Notes: generated from the letters alone by a model not told the origin. 6,786 nt of DNA from Paludibacteraceae bacterium (GCA_018055865.1 JAGPGR010000106.1:1-6786), one strand, 5' to 3'. Positions 1 through 6,465 are shown, counted from the first letter of the stretch. Program-made: numbers and translations.

Positions 1-97
1 CTACACATGAACTTGAAAAGGAGTAAAGCTTTTCATTGTTTATCATTCCTTCATCAGTAGTCATTACGCCATCTATGTCTAAAAAAAGAAACTTCAT
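1..97 (-). CDS. HAD-superfamily hydrolase-like protein, N-terminal fragment
   Basis: Only the first 32 codons are inside the window; the gene continues past the left edge. The translation begins MKFLFLDIDGVMTT, a clear HAD motif I (hhhhDxDGV): Asp7 would be the nucleophile and Asp9 the general acid/base of a phosphohydrolase or phosphatase fold. The following residues (NNEKLYSFSSSCV) resemble the early part of the small HAD proteins related to the 'Swiss army knife' RNA-repair HAD domain, in which a Cys-Val leading into a Leu-rich helix follows motif I. That subfamily assignment is inference from a short stretch. ATG at 97-95 is the first start after an in-frame TAA upstream, so the N-terminus is secure. 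No promoter match was found upstream. Substrate unknown. Confidence 0.8.
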   Translation of the reverse strand, partial: MKFLFLDIDGVMTTDEGMINNEKLYSFSSSCV

Positions 98-527
98 ATC
101 TGCAGCATTCCGTTAATTCTGAGTTTATCGATTATTAAGTGTTTTTGGCTAATGGTTTTGACAAGAAACTCCTTCGAGAAGTTCTACTTTCCAATTCTTC
201 AGGTGGTTAAAAGTCCCATTTCTTTTGTGATTTTTTGCTTACAAAGAAAGCATATACCTCAGCCAATCCGTGTCCTACTATTTATTTTCCTTCGACAATC
301 GGTAATAAAGCTTCCCGTTAACCGATTTTTGTTCCGGCTATCACGTCCTCTCATTAAAGAACTGTAAAAATACACAAATTTCATTAGCAGGAGATATCAC
401 AATTGTTAAAGGTTGTAAACGCAGTCGTTTTCCTTATTTAATGTCTCTCGACCTATACATCGCTCGATTTACAATTGCGAATGATTCCCCCTAAAACAAA
501 TTGTCCAGTCAGGTTTTTTTAAAAAAC
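98..527. other. Gene-poor AT-rich intergenic stretch
   Basis: About 430 bp separate the HAD gene start from the terminator of the receptor gene, and I see no convincing gene. A plus-strand open frame at 152-367 (71 codons) has no family resemblance, no promoter and a composition typical of chance. On the minus strand, one frame from about 329 down to 152 reads like protein in pieces but is interrupted by several stops, so it could be a decayed gene. A short stem (297-303 with 321-327) followed by TTTT is present on the plus strand, but there is no gene for it to terminate. No tRNA or riboswitch signature was seen. Confidence 0.5.
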
Positions 528-565
528 CAACCGGCAATACGCACTTTCACACGTATTGCCGGTTG
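521..565 (-). terminator. Rho-independent terminator of the TonB-dependent receptor gene
   Basis: A perfect 14-bp inverted repeat pairs 528-541 with 552-565 (CAACCGGCAATACG and its complement) around a 10-nt loop. Read on the minus strand, the hairpin begins 23 nt after the receptor stop codon and is followed by GG and a run of six T (526-521). Stem length, GC content and T-run make this the clearest terminator in the window. The T-run is part of a near-palindromic GGTTTTTTTAAAAAACC, so some activity from the opposite direction is possible. Confidence 0.87.
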
Positions 566-588
566 TTCAGCTTACAGTTGCTTTACGC

Positions 589-2853
589 TCAGATTTCCAG
601 GGTAAGTCTTGCTCCGAACTGCAGGGGTTTGCCCTGCTGAAAGAATTTATTTCCGAACGACTCGAAATAAAATGCATTGTAAGTTGTATTCAGGAGGTTT
701 TTGCCCCATAATTCCAAACCAAATGCATCCCTTTTGACTCCCAGTTTTACATCCACCAGGCTGTAAAAATCCTGAGCAGTTTCATTGGATTCCTGCCAGT
801 AGATTTTACCGATACCATTGTATGAAATATTTCCATAAAACTGTGAAATAAAAGAGTTTTCGAATGTCTTCACGTAATTCAGGTAGATGTTGGCTGTTTG
901 TTGGGGTGCATAAGGCACAATCTTGCCGGAGTAATCCACTTCAGCCGGCTGTCCGTTTAGCGTTTCCACCTGTGTGTAATTATTGAATGATGCGTGAGCA
1001 TATCCGTAGTTCAGTCCGGCGTTCAGCTCCTTGCTGATTTTCATATCAGCCGAAACCTCCAGCCCTTTGCTCACAGCCGTTCCGGCATTGGTAAGCATTC
1101 TGCCGGCTCCGCTGGCTACGAATTCGGTGAGCTGAAGTCCTTTGATATCCATGTAAAACAGCGTGAGCGAAGTACGCAGTTTTCTATCCAGAAACGTATT
1201 TTGAATTCCTGCCTCATAGTTCCAGCTTTGCTCTGGTTGGTACATGACAGCTTGTTTCACATCTGTTTCTTGTGCCGGAGCTCCCGGACGGGTGTTTTGA
1301 AGTTTGTAACTGATCAGATCGGATATCATCTGAATATTAAATCCACCGGCTTTATAGCCGCGCGACACACTTCCGTAAACAAAGTTCATCCTGTCCCACT
1401 CGTATTTCAACGCTGCTTTTGGCAGAAATTCCACGAATGTAGTATCGGCAGTTCCAACCAATTCAGCTGTTGCACGCTGTACTCCCATTACTATCGGGCC
1501 TCTTTTGGCTTCAATATCCAGGTACGAACTCGAATTGTAGTCCAGCGCCACTTTTTCAATGTCTAAACGTGCGCCAAGTGTAAGCGAAAGTCCTTCGACC
1601 CATATATTTTCGAAAGTAGACTGGTGAAATATGGCCCCTCCGCCACGTCTGGTATTGTAAGTTCCGGGAATATCCAGCGTCGGGTTTTTCACAGTCATTG
1701 TCATGCCGGCAGCCTGTCCGATTTTTGTAAACACCGGCTGAAGAATGGTACGAATTCCGTCTTCGCGGAAACTTACCGGAGCAGTTATATCAATCCGCTG
1801 TCCGTATCCATTCACGCCAACCAGCCAGTTGTAATTGCCCGTTGAAACGGATTTAAATACTGCTTCTCCGTTCAGCATGTTTTGTTTTTGATTTTGCTGC
1901 AGGGTAAATATGGATAACGGTGAAAAATCCTGATCGATGTTCATCTGATCGTCGAAATACTGGTGTGAAAGCGAAACCGTCAATATCATGTTGTCAAAAA
2001 CATATTTGGATGACAGGCTGTTGTTCCATGTTTTGCGCTGATAGGTGCTCGCATCGTTGAAATTGGGACTGGCTACTGTATTGCTTTCCGCGTTGTACAG
2101 TCCGTAAGGGAATGCACCCTGATCCACATAATCAAAGTTGGTGGCATATTCCAGCTTTAATGTCTGCAAGGGTGTCCAGGCAAACTTCATGCGTGCTCCG
2201 CCCGTTTTCTCGACATCTACATTTTCGGAAGTAAAATCATTCTTATAAAAGCCATCGTGTTTTCCGTAATAACCGCCTGCCGAAAATCCGGCTTTTTCAC
2301 CTAATTTGGTGTAATAGGATGCCTTGGCCTGCATCATTCCGTAGTTGCCGGCCGTAAGTGACACACGCGTACCCTGATAATTCAACGGCGACAGGGTGTA
2401 CATATTTACAATTCCACCCATGCTGTTCCGACCGTAAAGGGTTCCCTGAGGTCCCCGAAGTACTTCAATCTGAGCCAGGTCATACAGTTCGAAATCAAAG
2501 GCCGATTTCTCGGGATAAGGTACATTGTCCACGTACAAAGCAATGGACTGTCCGCTGTTGCGTGACCCCACACCGCGCACATACGGGCTGCACGACATGG
2601 CAGAACCGTAATCGGGAATGTAAAAGTTGGGGACTACGCCGCTGATATCTTTGATGGAAAATACCTGCGACTGGCTGATTTTCTCTGCGTCGAGCAGCGT
2701 GGACGAAACCGGTGCATTTTGAAGATTGGTTTCCTTGGGGCTATATACGTCCACCTGCCCCAGTCTGATTGTTTTGATGGTATCGTTTTCGAGAGCAAGC
2801 ACAGAAATACTGAAACATACTAAAACCGTAATACTGAATAATATTTTTTTCAT
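589..2853 (-). CDS. TonB-dependent outer-membrane receptor
   Basis: A complete 754-aa receptor of the plug-plus-22-strand-barrel type, which would import a scarce ligand across the outer membrane using TonB-ExbBD energy. Residues 1-20 are a signal peptide (MKKILF..., cleavage near Ala20). A TonB-box-like LGQVDVYS lies at about 31-38. The plug spans about 47-152 and carries the hallmark stretch at 128-151 (IEVLRGPQGTLYGRNSMGG). The barrel follows to residue 754, with the conserved VSRGYKAGGFN at 496-506 and YEAGIQNTF at 546-554. It has no N-terminal carboxypeptidase-regulatory-like domain and no SusD partner nearby, so it is not a SusC-type glycan transporter. Its motifs fit the large siderophore/small-molecule receptor group, but the substrate cannot be assigned. 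A small ORF lies 104 nt upstream in the same direction. No frameshift or missing plug motif was seen. Confidence 0.95.
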   Translation of the reverse strand: MKKILFSITVLVCFSISVLALENDTIKTIRLGQVDVYSPKETNLQNAPVSSTLLDAEKISQSQVFSIKDISGVVPNFYIPDYGSAMSCSPYVRGVGSRNSGQSIALYVDNVPYPEKSAFDFELYDLAQIEVLRGPQGTLYGRNSMGGIVNMYTLSPLNYQGTRVSLTAGNYGMMQAKASYYTKLGEKAGFSAGGYYGKHDGFYKNDFTSENVDVEKTGGARMKFAWTPLQTLKLEYATNFDYVDQGAFPYGLYNAESNTVASPNFNDASTYQRKTWNNSLSSKYVFDNMILTVSLSHQYFDDQMNIDQDFSPLSIFTLQQNQKQNMLNGEAVFKSVSTGNYNWLVGVNGYGQRIDITAPVSFREDGIRTILQPVFTKIGQAAGMTMTVKNPTLDIPGTYNTRRGGGAIFHQSTFENIWVEGLSLTLGARLDIEKVALDYNSSSYLDIEAKRGPIVMGVQRATAELVGTADTTFVEFLPKAALKYEWDRMNFVYGSVSRGYKAGGFNIQMISDLISYKLQNTRPGAPAQETDVKQAVMYQPEQSWNYEAGIQNTFLDRKLRTSLTLFYMDIKGLQLTEFVASGAGRMLTNAGTAVSKGLEVSADMKISKELNAGLNYGYAHASFNNYTQVETLNGQPAEVDYSGKIVPYAPQQTANIYLNYVKTFENSFISQFYGNISYNGIGKIYWQESNETAQDFYSLVDVKLGVKRDAFGLELWGKNLLNTTYNAFYFESFGNKFFQQGKPLQFGARLTLEI

Positions 2854-2873
2854 TGTTGATAGTTATTTTTTTA

Positions 2874-2906
2874 CAAATGGATAAACAGAACCGTTTCCCT
2901 GCAAAA
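2874..2906 (-). promoter_or_regulatory. Candidate Bacteroides-type promoter of the receptor gene
   Basis: On the minus strand, TTTTG (2906-2902) is followed after exactly 20 bp by TCCATTTG (2881-2874). This is a -33 element plus a -7 box matching TAnnTTTG with one mismatch, at the spacing known for Bacteroidetes primary sigma factor promoters. Transcription would start only about 14 nt before the ATG at 2853. The element lies between the small ORF stop and the receptor start, so the receptor could be transcribed both from here and by read-through. Confidence 0.42.
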
Positions 2907-2919
2907 TCATCTGCGGGAA
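2895..2919. repeat. Inverted repeat overlapping the receptor promoter
   Basis: TTCCC-T-GCA (2895-2903) and TGC-GGGAA (2912-2919) form an inverted repeat with 8 paired bases, one bulged T and an 8-nt centre. It covers the -33 element of the candidate receptor promoter. Without a T-run after it on either strand it does not look like a terminator. An operator for a dimeric regulator or a leader hairpin in a read-through transcript are both possible. Confidence 0.35.
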
Positions 2920-2957
2920 TAGTAACAATATGGAAATCAGAAACGAGATTTCTTTAT

Positions 2958-3320
2958 TTATACAAAATTGTAAGAAAAAGGAGGAGGGCGCGTGAAATGT
3001 GCGAAATGAACCCGGGAGAGAATACGAAAATGCGTGACGAAGGGATATAGGAATTCCCTGGTGTCTTTGAAAAGTCCAATTCCGGAATGGTCAGGAGCGG
3101 ATATCGATTTCTGAAAGTCTTGATAATCAAAGAAATGAGCTGTTGGACTTTCAACGGAACTTTCCACAAGAGTATCGGTGGATGTTGTTTCTGTTGTGAA
3201 AACTGATTGAGAATCACCGAATGATGAGAACAACGGCACAGTTACACACGAAATAAACCCCAAAAACATCAGTATTTGAGGGATGAACGTTGCAAACAGA
3301 ATATTATCAAAAATCAGCAT
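2958..3320 (-). CDS. Small hydrophobic-N-terminus protein of unknown function, upstream of the receptor
   Basis: A 120-aa protein that I do not recognise. The N-terminus (about residues 3-32) is strongly hydrophobic and could be a membrane anchor or atypical signal sequence; it lacks the usual basic residues and has Asp5. A Ser/Thr-rich stretch (38-60) follows, then an aromatic and His-containing C-terminal part (His62, 78, 97, 105 and 108) ending RPPPFSYNFV. The frame is also open from an ATG at 3371, but the best promoter box (TACTTTTG, 3351-3344) lies inside that extension, so I prefer the ATG at 3320. A GGAG sits only 2 nt before it, too close for normal use. The gene ends 104 nt before the receptor, with no terminator between, so a two-gene transcript is likely. 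It could instead be a chance ORF; the placed promoter and hydrophobic start argue against that. Confidence 0.55.
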   Translation of the reverse strand: MLIFDNILFATFIPQILMFLGFISCVTVPLFSSFGDSQSVFTTETTSTDTLVESSVESPTAHFFDYQDFQKSISAPDHSGIGLFKDTREFLYPFVTHFRILSRVHFAHFTRPPPFSYNFV

Positions 3321-3334
3321 AACTCCTTTCTGAA

Positions 3335-3364
3335 TTGGTTTAGCAAAAGTAATAAATAGTTTTG
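3335..3364 (+). promoter_or_regulatory. Candidate plus-strand promoter divergent from the small gene
   Basis: TTG (3335-3337), a 19-bp spacer and TAGTTTTG (3357-3364) match the Bacteroidetes -33/-7 promoter pattern on the plus strand. The -7 boxes of this promoter and the minus-strand one lie 5 bp apart in a near-palindrome (CAAAAGTA-ATAAA-TAGTTTTG), so the two directions would compete for the same polymerase site. There is no ORF directly downstream on the plus strand, but there is a hairpin with a T-run at 3482-3522. Confidence 0.4.
3344..3351 (-). promoter_or_regulatory. -7 box of the candidate promoter for the small gene
   Basis: TACTTTTG followed by C on the minus strand is a perfect match to the Bacteroidetes -7 consensus TAnnTTTG. 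It lies 23 nt before the ATG at 3320, giving a short leader. The -33 region about 19-20 bp upstream holds only a weak match (AGTG). Its position decides the start codon chosen for the small gene. Confidence 0.48.
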
Positions 3365-3370
3365 ATATCA

Positions 3371-3522
3371 CACTATCTGTAATATTTCACCTGAGAAAAA
3401 TAATCCGAAACTCAATCGACTTTGAATTACATATCTATCCATTTTTTTTCGTTTGATTCAATCTATTTTGTTTCAGAATGCAATACAGCGCGGTAAATTC
3501 CTATACCACGCTGTATTTTTTT
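3371..3522 (+). ncRNA. Candidate small RNA between the small gene and parC
   Basis: This is an inferred transcript of about 150 nt, bounded by a plus-strand promoter match just upstream (3335-3364) and by a hairpin with seven T at its 3' end (3482-3522). The interval has no plus-strand ORF of note. It contains a U-rich single-stranded-looking segment (about 3440-3476) before the terminator stem. No known RNA family was recognised. The alternative is that the hairpin serves parC from the other strand and the promoter match is chance. Confidence 0.3.
3482..3522 (+). terminator. Hairpin terminator with T-run, best oriented on the plus strand
   Basis: Positions 3482-3495 pair with 3504-3517: 9 bp (AATACAGCG/CGCTGTATT), one C-A mismatch, then 4 bp, around an 8-nt loop. 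On the plus strand the stem runs directly into seven T (3516-3522). Read on the minus strand, downstream of parC, the stem is followed by GCATTCTG rather than a T-run, so it would be a weaker terminator there. It may still end parC transcripts, since no other hairpin follows the parC stop within the 70 nt before it. Confidence 0.65.
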
Positions 3523-3534
3523 ATTTCCGGAAAT
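3523..3534. repeat. Perfect 12-bp palindrome
   Basis: ATTTCCGGAAAT is fully self-complementary and lies directly after the T-run of the hairpin, 52 bp past the parC stop. It could be a protein-binding site or chance; nothing else marks its role. Confidence 0.3.
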
Positions 3535-3586
3535 TACAGTTTATTTCTTTCCTTTAGTTGAACTCAGTTTCTCAAAAAAAAAATAA

Positions 3587-6364
3587 TCAATCAAAAAGTG
3601 TCATCTGACCTGTAATATCATCAATCAGACGTTGCTGGTCTATGGTTTCGTCACTGTTTGCTTCTGTGGATTTATCATTTCCATTCTCAGTTTCAGAGGG
3701 CTCCGATTCCTCATCGGCATTGTTTTCATACACTTCATCGGGCTCACCCTTTTCAGCTGTTTCTTTTTCAGGTTTGAAGCGGATAGGTTCCAGTTCGTTG
3801 ATACTTTCCACTTCGAATGTGGTCAGGCGCTTTCCTTTGGCCTTGAAGCTTTTCACGCTTATAAATTCGTCAGCATCAATCACCAACGCTTCTCTGAAGG
3901 CATCTCCACCGCCAAACACGACCTCTATGCGCGGGTAGGTTTTACCGGAAATCAACATCAATCTGGAGGAAGGATTTTCGCCCAGAAAGCTGACAGGCTT
4001 CACCGAAGGCTCCAACTGGAAACGTTTCAGGTAATAGAATTTCTGATCGGCATCATACAGAGCTACAGTCCAGATTTTATTCGGATCGAATTTCTTGATT
4101 GTCAGAATTTCAGTCTCAAAATGATTGCTTAAATCAAAATTGGTGGTTCGGAATTCGCCTTTGGTAGTAATGACCAGAATCAAATCGTCACTTAAAAATT
4201 CACCCAGGTAATCGCCCCGTTTGTCGTAATTCAAGCGCAGCACATCGCGGTCGAACCACACTTCGCGACCGCCCAGCGTTGAACCGCCTTTGTGTTTGAG
4301 CGTAATGCGGTGTACATCATTTTTCGACAGTATATTGCCCATGGACTGACGTCCTTTGATGGCAATTTCGCTGAAATCTTTCTCAATCACCAGATTTTTC
4401 AGGCGTAGTTTTGGTTTCAGCGTTACGCGGATTACTTCGGCTTCAGCATTCGGGTTGGCACTGAAATAGAACACCCGTGAGCCATCTTTTCCCTGTGTAA
4501 TGTCGTATTCTTTGTCGCGCGTAATGCCTGTAACCGCAAAGCGCTTGATATAAAATGGTCCGTTTTTGCCATTTCGGTATACCACGTTGTAGATGGTTCG
4601 TTTGTCGTTTTTCTTAAACACATTCAGATACAGAATATTTTTCCCGACAAACAGTTTTTCGGCCACTTTCACCACCTTGTATTTTCCGTCTTTGAAAAAA
4701 ACAATGATTTCGTCCATATCCGAGCAGTTGCACACAAATTCGTCCTTCCTCAGGCTTGTTCCGATAAATCCGTCTTCGTGATTCACATACAGTTTTTCAT
4801 TGGCTTCTACTACTTTAGCGGCTACAATGGTATCAAAATTCCGGATTTCAGTCATCCGGGGATAATTTTTACCATATTTTTCCTTCAAATTCTGGAACCA
4901 GAATATGGTAAATTCCACCAGATTCTGGAGGTTATATTCCAGCTCCTTGATTTTCTTCTGAATGCCTATAATGGTGTCGTTTGCCTTGTTGCTGTCGAAT
5001 TTTGTGATGCGTACCATCTTGATATCCAGCAATTTGAGAATATCCTCGCGGGCTACTTCGCGTATAAAATCTTTCTTGAACGGTTCGAGGCGGCTGTCGA
5101 TGTGTTTGATCACAGCATCCTGTGAATCACTTTCTTCAAATTCACGGTCTTTGTAAATCCGGTTTTCGATAAAGATCTTTTCGAGCGACACGAAAAACAG
5201 TTGTTCGAGCAACTCATCGCGCTGAATTTCAAGCTCGAGTTTCAGCAGGTCTTTGGTGTGATCGGTGCTTATGCGGAGCATTTCGCTCACTCCGATAAAT
5301 CGCGGTTTTTTATCATGAATAACGCAACAATTGGGCGAAATACTAGCCTCGCAACCCGTAAAGGCATACAGCGCATCAATCGTTTTGTCGGACGATGCTC
5401 CGGGTGCCAGGTGAACCAGTATTTCTACGTTTTGAGCCGTGTTATCGTCCACTTTACGGATTTTAATTTTACCTTTCTCACTGGCCCGGATAATGCTTTC
5501 TATTACTTTGGAAGTATCCGTACCGAATGGAATTTCGGTGATAACCAGCGTTTTATTATCCAGCTTGCCTATTTTAGCACGGATTTTTACCGATCCGCCC
5601 CGTTCTCCATCGTTGTATTTGCTTATATCGATGCTTCCTCCGGTCTGAAAATCGGGATAAAGCACAAACTGCTCGCCCTGCAGATGAGCTATGCTGGCGT
5701 CAATCAGTTCGTTGAAATTATGAGGCAGGATTTTGGAATTGAGTCCCACGGCAATTCCCTCCACTCCCTGCGCCAGCAGCAGTGGAAATTTGATGGGGAG
5801 CGATATTGGCTCTTTATTTCTGCCGTCGTAGGTTAGTTTCCACTCGGTTATTTTCGGATTGAAAACGGTTTCGAGCGCAAATTTCGACAAGCGTGCCTCG
5901 ATATAACGGGGCGCAGCTGCTCCGTCGCCGGTGAGGATGTTTCCCCAGTTTCCCTGGCAGTCGATGAGCAGGTCTTTTTGCCCCAACTGAACCAGAGCAT
6001 CGCCTATGGAGGCATCACCGTGTGGGTGAAACTGCATGGTATGCCCAACAATGTTGGCTACCTTATTGTACCGGCCATCGTCCAGCCGCTTCATGGAGTG
6101 AAGTATACGACGCTGAACGGGTTTCAGCCCGTCGTGGATATCGGGTACAGCCCGCTCCAGAATTACATAGGAAGCATAGTCCAGAAACCAGGTCTGATAC
6201 ATGCCTGAAAGATGATGTTTTACGCCATCATCATCCTTTATTTTCGGAATAATGTATTTGGAATGAGAATCCACCTCCTCATCCGAACCGTTTTCAATCG
6301 GTTCCGGATTTTCATCCGGGAGAATGTGTTCATCCATTTCGTTCAGTTCATCTTCGTTTGCCAT
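3587..6364 (-). CDS. parC: DNA topoisomerase IV subunit A (ParC)
   Basis: This is the breakage-reunion subunit of topoisomerase IV, which pairs with ParE to decatenate replicated chromosomes and relax supercoils. It is 925 aa and complete. Residues 1-45 are an acidic extension. The winged-helix/tower region begins about residue 55 and contains DGLKPVQRRIL (78-88), the quinolone-pocket stretch HPHGDASIGD (113-122), the catalytic pair Arg153-Tyr154 in AAAPRYIEARLS, and the DNA-intercalating Ile204 in GIAVGLNSKILPHN. A coiled-coil-like segment lies at 460-490. A beta-pinwheel C-terminal domain covers about 515-860 with no intact GyrA box (only a degenerate KGRQSMGN at 670-677), which supports ParC over GyrA. 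An acidic low-complexity tail (about 865-915) ends in GQMTLFD. ParE is not in the window. ATG at 6364 is preceded by a leader hairpin and has no Shine-Dalgarno sequence. Confidence 0.96.
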   Translation of the reverse strand: MANEDELNEMDEHILPDENPEPIENGSDEEVDSHSKYIIPKIKDDDGVKHHLSGMYQTWFLDYASYVILERAVPDIHDGLKPVQRRILHSMKRLDDGRYNKVANIVGHTMQFHPHGDASIGDALVQLGQKDLLIDCQGNWGNILTGDGAAAPRYIEARLSKFALETVFNPKITEWKLTYDGRNKEPISLPIKFPLLLAQGVEGIAVGLNSKILPHNFNELIDASIAHLQGEQFVLYPDFQTGGSIDISKYNDGERGGSVKIRAKIGKLDNKTLVITEIPFGTDTSKVIESIIRASEKGKIKIRKVDDNTAQNVEILVHLAPGASSDKTIDALYAFTGCEASISPNCCVIHDKKPRFIGVSEMLRISTDHTKDLLKLELEIQRDELLEQLFFVSLEKIFIENRIYKDREFEESDSQDAVIKHIDSRLEPFKKDFIREVAREDILKLLDIKMVRITKFDSNKANDTIIGIQKKIKELEYNLQNLVEFTIFWFQNLKEKYGKNYPRMTEIRNFDTIVAAKVVEANEKLYVNHEDGFIGTSLRKDEFVCNCSDMDEIIVFFKDGKYKVVKVAEKLFVGKNILYLNVFKKNDKRTIYNVVYRNGKNGPFYIKRFAVTGITRDKEYDITQGKDGSRVFYFSANPNAEAEVIRVTLKPKLRLKNLVIEKDFSEIAIKGRQSMGNILSKNDVHRITLKHKGGSTLGGREVWFDRDVLRLNYDKRGDYLGEFLSDDLILVITTKGEFRTTNFDLSNHFETEILTIKKFDPNKIWTVALYDADQKFYYLKRFQLEPSVKPVSFLGENPSSRLMLISGKTYPRIEVVFGGGDAFREALVIDADEFISVKSFKAKGKRLTTFEVESINELEPIRFKPEKETAEKGEPDEVYENNADEESEPSETENGNDKSTEANSDETIDQQRLIDDITGQMTLFD

Positions 6365-6380
6365 AAAATTATAAGCGCCC

Positions 6381-6402
6381 TGTTCCCCTCAGAAAGGGAA
6401 CA
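6381..6402. repeat. Inverted repeat in the parC leader
   Basis: TGTTCCC (6381-6387) and GGGAACA (6396-6402) form a perfect 7-bp inverted repeat with an 8-nt centre, 16 bp upstream of the parC ATG. It lies downstream of the candidate parC promoter, so it would be a hairpin in the mRNA leader close to the ribosome site, or a binding site for a dimeric regulator. No T-run follows it in either direction. Confidence 0.45.
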
Positions 6403-6465
6403 AAAATGATTCATTACCAGTTAATCTATGTTCACTATTATAAGTCGAAACTAGTTTTCAATCGA

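Noticed and set aside
297..330. Stem (AATCGGT/ACCGATT) with a 17-nt loop followed by TTTT on the plus strand
   Set aside because: Short stem, long loop and no plus-strand gene upstream to terminate.
152..367. 71-codon plus-strand ORF
   Set aside because: No promoter or family resemblance, and a hydrophobic composition typical of AT-rich noise; it also overlaps the possible decayed minus-strand frame.
400..477. CAATTGT (400-406) and ACAATTG (471-477) as a long-range inverted repeat
   Set aside because: Only 7 bp, largely self-palindromic and 64 bp apart; expected by chance in AT-rich DNA.
994..1566. 190-codon plus-strand ORF
   Set aside because: It lies wholly antisense to the receptor gene, whose motifs are unambiguous; a shadow frame.
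2854..2957. Cobalamin or other riboswitch before the receptor gene
   Set aside because: The gap is only 104 nt and lacks the conserved cobalamin-box type motifs or a multi-stem structure.
2853..3050. 65-codon plus-strand ORF between the receptor and the small gene
   Set aside because: It overlaps the receptor promoter and the end of the small gene on the other strand and has no signals of its own.
5201..5836. 211-codon plus-strand ORF
   Set aside because: It is antisense to the ParC core domain, with no independent signals; a shadow of a conserved gene.
3587..6364. Annotation as GyrA instead of ParC
   Set aside because: No intact GyrA box in the C-terminal pinwheel, and the Bacteroidota ParC-type stretch HPHGDASIGD is present; topoisomerase IV fits better.
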